Below, in pieces: positions 1 to 5,221 of a stretch of DNA of 5,221 nt. Under the pieces are notes generated by a model that searched no databases, was not told where the DNA came from, and was given only the letters and a program-made list of their open reading frames with translations. This DNA is from WVWW01 sp041568335 (GTDB taxonomy: Bacteria; Acidobacteriota; Polarisedimenticolia; Polarisedimenticolales; Polarisedimenticolaceae), in the NCBI GenBank assembly GCA_041568335.1, contig JBFFZZ010000227.1, positions 1 to 5,221 on the forward strand. The letters are read 5' to 3'. A program made the position numbers and the translations under genes. Each line of letters opens with the position of its first letter. The first letter of the stretch is position 1.

Positions 1-1583
1 ACGAGACGCTGGTGCCGTTCGACGCACCGCAGCGGCTGACGGACGGCTACGACGGCGGCAAGCACCTGCGCGACGACGAGTTCCACGACTGGCTCTTGGA
101 GCTGCGCCGGAGGATCGGACCGCGGGGGGACGTGGTGGTCTCGCTGGACTCGTGTTTCTCGGGCGCGGCGACCCGCGGGCTGGCCGCGCGCGGGTCCCCG
201 GATCCACTCGGTCCGCCGCAGGCGTCGCCCGCGGGCATGCGGCTCGCCGGCGACGTTGCCGGCGGATTCGTCGAGGGCGGCGGCGTGGCCGCTCGCGGCG
301 ACGCGCAACTGGCACCATACGTGTTCATCTCTTCGGCGCGGCACGACGAACTGGCCTTCGAGACTCGCGACGAACTGGGGCGTCCGATCGGCTCGCTGTC
401 CTTCGCACTGGGCTCCGCGCTCAGGAAGGCGGACGCGGAAACGACCTATCGCGACCTGCACGACGAGGTCAAGCGCATCATGGCGGGCCACGTGCGCAAC
501 CGCCCGCAACTCGAGGGTCAACCGAACCGGCGCATCCTCGGCGGCAAGGCGGTCTCCCAGAAGCCGTATTACGAGGTACTGAGTTACGACACCGCGAGCA
601 AGACCGCCCAGGTCAAGGGAGGTGCGCTGGCGGGCTTGCTCGAGGGCACCAAGGTCGCGGTTCACCCGGCGAAGACGCGCGACACCGCGGGAGCCACGCC
701 TCTGGCCACCGGCGAGGTGCGCAGGTCGCGCACGCTGACGTCCGAGGTCGTGTTCGCAGCGGTCGCCGACGCCGTCGAGATCGAGAGTGGATGGTTATTC
801 GTTACCGAGCCTGTCTTCGGGGAGCTCCGCATTCGCGTTTACATCGGTGCCGGACCCTGGCGGGCCTCCCTGGTCGAGCATCTCGAGGCCGGAACGCTGA
901 TCGAGCAGGTCGACGACAGGGAGGCGTCGGACGTCGTGATCGAAGACACCGGTCGCGGCGTCGAGGTCTATACGGCGATCGACGGCATCCCGTTGATGAC
1001 GCCGCGGCCACCCGCGGACCGGGGGCTCGTGCTCGAGGTGCGCGGCGTCATGGTGGACTTCGCGCGCAACCGTTGGCTGCGGCGCTTCGAGGCCAGTTCC
1101 CGCGACATCCGAGTCAACCTGGAACTGCAGCTCGGCCTGGGATCCGGCAGTGGTGCCTCGTCGTACGACGCGGTCCTCGCACGTACGACCGCGGGCGGCG
1201 AGCTGGATCTGCGCGTGGGGGACACCTTCCAGTTGACTCTTGTCAACGCGGGACGCAGGGACGCCTACGTCGTGGTGCTCGATTTGATGCCCGACGGGCG
1301 CATCGACATGCTCTACCCGGGCAAAGACGAGATGGGTGAGGACAACAAGCTCCGTCGAGGCAAGAGCTTCACGATCCCGCGGACGTTCGTCGTCGGCGAA
1401 CCGCTCGGCAACGAGATGCTCAAGCTCATCGCTAGCCGCAACCCCGTCGATTTGCGACCCATCCTCAGCCGTGGCTCCGGCGCCGTCACGGGCCGCGGCG
1501 AAGGCGAGTTGGCGCCCGCCGTGTCGGGATCCATCAGTACCGATTCGATTCCGTTCACCGTGTCGGCGGCAGAGGATCGTTAG
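1..1583 (+). CDS. Caspase-like protease (peptidase C14 family) with C-terminal DUF4384-like domain, 5'-truncated by window edge
   Basis: The reading frame is open from the left edge (codons for E-T-L precede the first possible GTG start at base 12), so the true start is outside. The piece holds about 526 residues. Numbering from the GTG codon, residues 1-172 are the C-terminal half of a caspase-fold protease. ETLVPFDA is the region after the catalytic His block, which is not in view. VVVSLDSCFSG carries the nucleophile Cys48 (bases 153-155). YVFISSARHDELAFE is a typical later core strand. A Gly/Ala/Arg-rich insert (about residues 54-100) follows the Cys, where caspases have their processing loop. 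Residues 180-390 are unrecognised. Residues 395-490 (bases 1194-1481) match the DUF4384 pattern: GDTFQLTLVN, AYVVVLDLMPDGRIDMLYPG, then a NKLRRG...IP...GNEMLKLIAS block. No membrane segment is seen in this part. Prokaryotic caspases cut proteins after Arg/Lys or Asp in signalling or cell-death pathways; the substrate here is unknown. It ends in TAG and overlaps the convergent hydrolase gene by 29 bp. Confidence 0.88.
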   Translation, partial: ETLVPFDAPQRLTDGYDGGKHLRDDEFHDWLLELRRRIGPRGDVVVSLDSCFSGAATRGLAARGSPDPLGPPQASPAGMRLAGDVAGGFVEGGGVAARGDAQLAPYVFISSARHDELAFETRDELGRPIGSLSFALGSALRKADAETTYRDLHDEVKRIMAGHVRNRPQLEGQPNRRILGGKAVSQKPYYEVLSYDTASKTAQVKGGALAGLLEGTKVAVHPAKTRDTAGATPLATGEVRRSRTLTSEVVFAAVADAVEIESGWLFVTEPVFGELRIRVYIGAGPWRASLVEHLEAGTLIEQVDDREASDVVIEDTGRGVEVYTAIDGIPLMTPRPPADRGLVLEVRGVMVDFARNRWLRRFEASSRDIRVNLELQLGLGSGSGASSYDAVLARTTAGGELDLRVGDTFQLTLVNAGRRDAYVVVLDLMPDGRIDMLYPGKDEMGEDNKLRRGKSFTIPRTFVVGEPLGNEMLKLIASRNPVDLRPILSRGSGAVTGRGEGELAPAVSGSISTDSIPFTVSAAEDR

Positions 1584-2913
1584 CAGTCTTGTGCACTTCC
1601 ATCTGAACCACGAACGAGCGCAAGAAGTCGATGAAGATCCGATTGTAAATGCCGTTATGGTTGGTGACCACCTCATCGGTGGTGCCGATCATGACGAACG
1701 GGTTCAGGCCTGGATCCTCGGTGTCGGTCGGCTGTAAATCGACTCCGGCAAAGATCATCGACTGCGGGTCGACCGTGTCGGCGGAAATCTCGATCTCGGC
1801 TGCGGAGAGCGAGCCGACCTCGATGTACCTGCAACGGCAGCCGCGAAAACCGCGGGCCTCCCCCGCTGTCCGTTCGACGATGTCGGGCAGCAATTCGCCG
1901 CGGCTCGCCGCCGGCTCCATCCAGTGCGTGCGGTAGGGCACGTAGTGACCCACGGCCGTCCGCACCTGACGCTTTCGTTCTTTGGTCAGCCCGCGTTTGA
2001 ACAGCGTGGACAGCATGCGCCCGAGGCGAAAGAATTTTCGCGTTGCTGAGTCGGATTCCGACGTCACGACGACCAGCGCCGCGGGTTGCGTCGCCCCGTA
2101 GTCGGCACGTGCCGCGGACATCTCATGGATCGGCGTATAACGTGCCGCCTCGAACGCCGGGTTGATCAGCACCACCAGATCCCCGACGCCTTCGACAACG
2201 GCGCCTTCGGGAGCGCTCGCCAGACGTTCCTCGAGCAGGGAGGCGATCGCGCTGTAGATGAGCGCTCCGCCGAAGCTGTGGCCAACGATGACCAGGCGCG
2301 AGCGGTCGGCATCGCGGTTGAGGCGATCGCGCACTGCTTCAAATCGACGCAGCACCGAGAGCACGTCGCCCTGACCGATCCGATGGGCCGCCGCCCTTCG
2401 ACCGTAAAAAGTCATTTCCCTCGGGCCCGGCAGCTTGGCCGTCAGCCCACGCCAGCCGAGGTAGATGCCGACCACGCGGCGCGGTTCGTAGCCGCTCGCT
2501 GCCGCCTGCAACCGCTCCAGATTGTCGAGGCCCGTAAGCACCTCGCGAAAGCAGACGACATTCTCGTCGCAGACGCTCGCATTGTGTCTCCAGCCGTGAA
2601 CGAATACGACGACCACAGCCCCGGGTCCCTGCTCACCCCCCGCTTCTTCCGAGACGAGCATTTCGGCGGCGTCCACTTGGGCCGGCTCCCACAACTGGCC
2701 CTGATCGTCGAACTCCACGAATGCGAGCGCGAAGTCCGGATGCTCTTCGACGCAGTGTCGTTCCACCTTGGCGCGGTGCGCCTCGTCGTTGGTGATTTCC
2801 AGGATGGACGTACGGATCCGCTGTTCCGCGATCCGGTAGGGGCGTTTGGTCGTGCAGGCTGCAAGGCCCACGGCGAGCCAAACGACGAGTAGCGCATTGA
2901 CGCAACGCCGCAT
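1555..2913 (-). CDS. Predicted lipoprotein, alpha/beta-hydrolase fold (serine esterase/lipase-like)
   Basis: A 452-residue protein counted from the ATG at 2911-2913. Residues 1-20 form a lipoprotein signal: MRRC n-region, hydrophobic core and lipobox LAAC, with Cys20 as the lipidated residue. Thr at +2 would favour outer-membrane sorting if the host is Gram-negative. The hydrolase fold starts at VVVVFVHGW (H106-G107-W108, oxyanion region). The nucleophile elbow is GHSFGG with Ser213 (codon 2275-2277). TSESD (Asp288) follows a predicted strand and is a candidate acid. The candidate His is His419 in TNHNGIY (codon 1657-1659), just before a terminal helix FIDFLRSFV. Specific family and substrate are not recognisable; an esterase or lipase at the membrane is likely. 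An in-frame ATG at 2953-2955 would add 14 residues (HAADPTGST...) with poorer third-position GC and an unusually long n-region, so I prefer 2913. Neither start has a convincing Shine-Dalgarno. The gene lies 81 bp (39 bp from the alternative start) downstream of the Clp-RF gene on the same strand, probably in one operon. Confidence 0.88.
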   Translation of the reverse strand: MRRCVNALLVVWLAVGLAACTTKRPYRIAEQRIRTSILEITNDEAHRAKVERHCVEEHPDFALAFVEFDDQGQLWEPAQVDAAEMLVSEEAGGEQGPGAVVVVFVHGWRHNASVCDENVVCFREVLTGLDNLERLQAAASGYEPRRVVGIYLGWRGLTAKLPGPREMTFYGRRAAAHRIGQGDVLSVLRRFEAVRDRLNRDADRSRLVIVGHSFGGALIYSAIASLLEERLASAPEGAVVEGVGDLVVLINPAFEAARYTPIHEMSAARADYGATQPAALVVVTSESDSATRKFFRLGRMLSTLFKRGLTKERKRQVRTAVGHYVPYRTHWMEPAASRGELLPDIVERTAGEARGFRGCRCRYIEVGSLSAAEIEISADTVDPQSMIFAGVDLQPTDTEDPGLNPFVMIGTTDEVVTNHNGIYNRIFIDFLRSFVVQMEVHKTANDPLPPTR

Positions 2914-2956
2914 CCGGGGATGGCGTGTGGATCCGGTTGGGTCGGCAGCGTGCATA

Positions 2957-2972
2957 AGACTTCAATTAGTCT
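2957..2972. repeat. Short inverted repeat in the gap between the Clp-RF and lipoprotein genes
   Basis: AGACT, six bases, AGTCT: a perfect 5-bp inverted repeat in a short AT-richer gap (2956-2994). It sits just upstream of the alternative lipoprotein ATG at 2953-2955, or in the leader of the preferred start at 2913. No T-tract follows, so it does not look like an intrinsic terminator, and the stem is weak. It could be a minor RNA hairpin or operator half-sites, or chance. No convincing promoter is seen in this gap, which fits read-through from the upstream gene. Confidence 0.25.
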
Positions 2973-2994
2973 ACAGTAGCGTCGATCACTCGCC

Positions 2995-5221
2995 TCAACC
3001 CATCAGATCGAAGTCGCCCCGCAGGACGCGATCGAGCTTGCCGCTGCGCCAGCCGCGCCGGGCGTCGCGGACCAGGGGCGACGGCGTCTCGCGGTAGTGC
3101 CGCACTACCTGGGTCGGCGCCGCCTGGACCGTGGCCAACTCCCGCTCGGCCTGCCGTTTCAGCTCCCGGGCGTCCCGGGCCGGCCGGCTCTCCGACTGCG
3201 GGGCGACAAGGACGCGCGCGACGCGGCGCTTCGCCGGCTTGCGCACCCCGACCGGAATCTCGAAGACGTGTAGCCCCGTTTCTCCGTCGAGCAGGGCATA
3301 GGGTGCGTAGCCAGTGATCGACAGCAGCAGTCGGTAGGGCTCGCCGTCGTCGGAGCTCCGCTCCTCCAGCAGGTCGCAGCGCATGCCGCGATTCTTGGCC
3401 CAGCCCTGGTACATCGCACCGATCCTTGCCGCGAACTCGTTGTTCGACACCGCTTCTTCATCGGTTTCGTGACCGGCCTCGACGGAGACGAACGCGTCCC
3501 GCACCCTACGCTCGCGCACGTCGTCGCAGGCGTGCTCGAGCAGATAAAGTTGTTGCGCCAGCCGGCCGAAGAGCTGCTTGACCGTTCCCGACGCCGGCAG
3601 CCGCGCCGTCTCGAGACGCTCCAGCAGCGATCGGGCCGAGCCGGTGCCGGACTCGATCCGATCGATGTACTCCGCCTCGTCGAGAATCGCGAAGCGGTCG
3701 CTCGACTCCCAGAAGTCCGGCTCGCCGGTCAGCTGTAGCGCCGTCGTCTTGGCACCGGCGAAGGCCGGAGCGGCGATCGTATGCTCGACCCGCGCCAGGC
3801 TGCTGCGCAGCAGATCGAGCTCGTCGGCGGTGCCGTGTGGGGAAAGCACGATCCTTTCCAAACGGAGCCGCTTCTCGGCCGCCGCGGCGCCGTCGACCGC
3901 CGGTTCGCCCTCGACCGGCCGCCCGCCGTCGGGTTCCGCCACTTCCTCGGGACCTTCCGGATCGACGAACTCGACCTCCAGCCGGTCGCCTGCGCTGCGG
4001 ATGAACAGGAACTGATCGCCCGCGGGAAACTGGTGATCGACGATCGTCAGCGCCAACGGCGTCAAAAGGTAGCGTTCGATCGCCCGTCGTAAGGGACGCG
4101 CCCCGAGGTCGACGGTGAATCCCTTCTCCAGCAGGAACTCGATCGCTGCTTCGTCCCACTCGGCAGCCCAGGCGCGGTTGCGCAGCCCGCGGCGCCGAAA
4201 GACCTCGTCCAGCTCCTTGCGCAGGATCTGGCGCATCGTGTCCCGGCTCAACGGACGGAAGACTACGATCCGATCGAGCCGGTTGAGAAACTCCGGACGA
4301 AAGGCACGATCGATCGCGCGGCGCACGCCGCTCGGCTGGAAGCTGCCCTCCCGATCGAGGAAGCCCAGGTCGCCGCCGGAAGCGATCTTGCTCCCCAGGT
4401 TCGAGGTGAGGATGATCAGCGTGTGGCGGAAGTCGGTCGTCCGTCCCTGACGATCGGTCAGCCGCCCGTCGTCGAAGACCTGGAGGAAGAGGTCCCAGAT
4501 GCGCGGGTGTGCCTTCTCGAACTCGTCGAGTAGGATCACCGAGAACGGTTGCCGCCGGACCAACTCGGTCAACGCGCCGCTGGTGTCCTTCTCGCCCGGC
4601 TCGCCGAGCACTCGCGCCAGCGACGGCTCGTCCTGCAGCTCGCTCATGTCGAGGCGGATCAAACGATCGGCGGCGCCGAACAGGAAGTCGGCGAGGGTCT
4701 TGGCGATCTCGGTCTTGCCGGTTCCCGTCGGTCCGGCGAACAGAAAGACACCGAGTGGCCGCGTCGGATCGGTCACCCCCGCCTTGATCATCGCGACCCG
4801 CTCGGTCAGACACCCGACCGCCTCTCGCTGTCCCATCACCCGACTCGCGAACAGCTTGCGCAGACTCGATAGATCGAGATTGCGCCGCTCGTCGAGAATG
4901 CTCGTCGGCAGCCCGGTTAGCTGGCCCAGCGTCTCGATCAGATCGTCGATGCCGATCTGCAGCTTGTCACCCGAGCTGGCCGCGGTCAGCCGCCGCAGCG
5001 TCACCTTCAACAGCTGCAGCAGATTGCCCGGCGCTGCCCGGTCGCTCTGGAACTGCTGGGTAAGATTCCACGCCTCGCGCAGTGTCTCGGCAGACAGGAT
5101 CGGCTCGGCGCCCTCCCGCGTCTCGCGCTCGGCCCAGGCCGTCGCAAGCTGGAGAGTGCCGCTCTCGGAGAACGGCGCGATACGGTGGGCCTCGATCGCG
5201 TTGCGACAGCGCGGCTTGCGC
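2995..5221 (-). CDS. Clp (ClpA-like) AAA+ ATPase fused to a class-I release-factor-like module lacking the GGQ domain; 5'-truncated by window edge
   Basis: The frame is open to the right edge, so the start is outside; about 741 residues are in view. Numbering is from the TTG codon at 5008-5010, which is not proposed as the start. Upstream codons (5011-5221) read like the small domain of a first Clp AAA+ ring (HRIAPFSESGTLQLA, SAETLREAW, PGNLLQLL). The second ring has Walker A GPTGTGKT (93-100, Lys99), Walker B VILLDE (158-163), sensor 1 TSN (Asn204), arginine finger in FRPEFLNR (Arg244) and sensor 2 GAR (Arg305), so ATP hydrolysis looks intact. Too few residues separate the rings for a ClpB coiled-coil M domain, so the layout is ClpA-like. 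Residues 350-379 are an acidic linker. Residues 380-671 resemble RF1/RF2 (separate entry). The family role is ATP-driven protein unfolding, often feeding ClpP; the RF-like tail suggests ribosome-linked substrates, which is inference. It ends in TGA at 2995-2997, and the lipoprotein gene follows in the same direction. Confidence 0.9.
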   Translation of the reverse strand, partial: RKPRCRNAIEAHRIAPFSESGTLQLATAWAERETREGAEPILSAETLREAWNLTQQFQSDRAAPGNLLQLLKVTLRRLTAASSGDKLQIGIDDLIETLGQLTGLPTSILDERRNLDLSSLRKLFASRVMGQREAVGCLTERVAMIKAGVTDPTRPLGVFLFAGPTGTGKTEIAKTLADFLFGAADRLIRLDMSELQDEPSLARVLGEPGEKDTSGALTELVRRQPFSVILLDEFEKAHPRIWDLFLQVFDDGRLTDRQGRTTDFRHTLIILTSNLGSKIASGGDLGFLDREGSFQPSGVRRAIDRAFRPEFLNRLDRIVVFRPLSRDTMRQILRKELDEVFRRRGLRNRAWAAEWDEAAIEFLLEKGFTVDLGARPLRRAIERYLLTPLALTIVDHQFPAGDQFLFIRSAGDRLEVEFVDPEGPEEVAEPDGGRPVEGEPAVDGAAAAEKRLRLERIVLSPHGTADELDLLRSSLARVEHTIAAPAFAGAKTTALQLTGEPDFWESSDRFAILDEAEYIDRIESGTGSARSLLERLETARLPASGTVKQLFGRLAQQLYLLEHACDDVRERRVRDAFVSVEAGHETDEEAVSNNEFAARIGAMYQGWAKNRGMRCDLLEERSSDDGEPYRLLLSITGYAPYALLDGETGLHVFEIPVGVRKPAKRRVARVLVAPQSESRPARDARELKRQAERELATVQAAPTQVVRHYRETPSPLVRDARRGWRSGKLDRVLRGDFDLMG
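2998..3873 (-). other. Release-factor-like (PCRF-type) C-terminal module of the Clp fusion, GGQ domain absent
   Basis: A protein-domain annotation inside the Clp-like gene (residues 380-671, numbered from the TTG at 5010). Residues 382-500 are mostly helical and begin like RF2 domain 1 (GEPDFWESSDRFAILDEAEY, compare the DPEFW...A start of RF2). Residues 505-606 match the PCRF core block by block: DAFVSVEAG for the RF 'A...I.AG' strand, IGAMYQGWAKNRG for 'MLLRMY..WAERRG', RLLLSITGYAPYALLDGETGLHVFEIP for 'L.I.G..AYG.LK.E.GVHR..R', and RRVARVLVAP for 'RRHTSFASVEVVP'. The chain then goes almost directly to a helix (ARELKRQAERELA) and the RF C-terminal tail VVRHYRETPSPLVRDARRG...LDRVLRGDFD, compare RF2 'IRSYVLDDSRIKDLRTG...AVLDGDLD'. 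No GGQ is present. Assignment is by recalled family patterns, not a profile search. Confidence 0.8.

Noticed and set aside
152..1339. Long arginine-rich open frame on the plus strand inside the caspase gene
   Set aside because: It is a shadow in another frame of GC-rich coding DNA. Its translation is low-complexity Arg/Gly with no domain, while the overlapping frame shows clear caspase and DUF4384 motifs.
2241..2330. Repeated AGGCGATCGC decamer (2241 and 2321) and many CGATCG palindromes elsewhere in the window
   Set aside because: CGATCG arises readily from Asp, Arg, Ile and Ala codons in GC-rich genes. The copies lie within coding sequence at irregular spacing, so there is no sign of a dedicated repeat family in this window.
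2086..2892. 268-codon plus-strand open frame opposite the lipoprotein hydrolase gene
   Set aside because: It is antisense to a gene with a signal peptide and nucleophile elbow, and its translation shows no recognisable motif.
2956..2994. Possible terminator or promoter between the Clp-RF and lipoprotein genes
   Set aside because: Only a 5-bp stem with no T-tract and no credible -35/-10 pair is visible. The gap fits an operon junction better.
2995..3873. A separate release-factor gene (such as prfH or prfB) downstream of a Clp gene
   Set aside because: There is no stop codon and no start with a ribosome binding site between the AAA+ and RF-like parts. The frame is continuous through the acidic linker, so a fusion is the simpler reading.
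3506..4813. 435-codon minus-strand open frame within the Clp-like gene
   Set aside because: It is a frame-shifted shadow with Arg/Gly-rich translation. The AAA+ and release-factor motifs are all in the other frame.

Overview
This is a GC-rich (about two thirds G+C by eye), densely coding bacterial window. It holds three protein genes and almost no non-coding DNA. A lipoprotein signal peptide, a prokaryotic caspase-like protease and a Clp-type AAA+ ATPase point to a GC-rich, probably Gram-negative bacterium with complex signalling. The sequence does not identify the lineage.

Layout: (1) bases 1-1583, plus strand: the 3' part of a caspase-like (peptidase C14) gene. It has the catalytic-Cys DSCFSG motif, a middle region I do not recognise, and a C-terminal DUF4384-like domain. 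Its start lies left of the window. (2) bases 1555-2913, minus strand: a predicted lipoprotein with an alpha/beta-hydrolase fold (HGW oxyanion motif, GHSFGG nucleophile elbow). It converges on the caspase gene and the two 3' ends overlap by 29 bp. (3) bases 2995-5221, minus strand: the 3' part of a large Clp-like AAA+ gene whose start lies right of the window. It lies upstream of the hydrolase gene in the same direction, so the two are probably co-transcribed. No terminator is visible between them.

The most remarkable object is gene 3. After a ClpA-like second AAA+ domain, the polypeptide continues for about 290 residues that closely resemble a class-I peptide-chain release factor (RF1/RF2). 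An RF domain-1-like helical region is followed by a PCRF-like core and a typical RF C-terminal tail. The GGQ-bearing catalytic domain 3 appears to have been cut out, and the stop-codon recognition tripeptide is not conserved. The AAA+ part keeps its ATPase residues. It lacks the usual aromatic pore loop of the second ring and carries an LGF tripeptide where ClpP-binding Clp proteins have their docking loop. This suggests a Clp unfoldase with a ribosome-binding or decoy RF module as adaptor.

How the three genes work together cannot be read from sequence alone. A caspase, a membrane-anchored hydrolase and a Clp-RF fusion side by side could be a stress, quality-control or defence (cell-suicide) locus, but that is inference from proximity.
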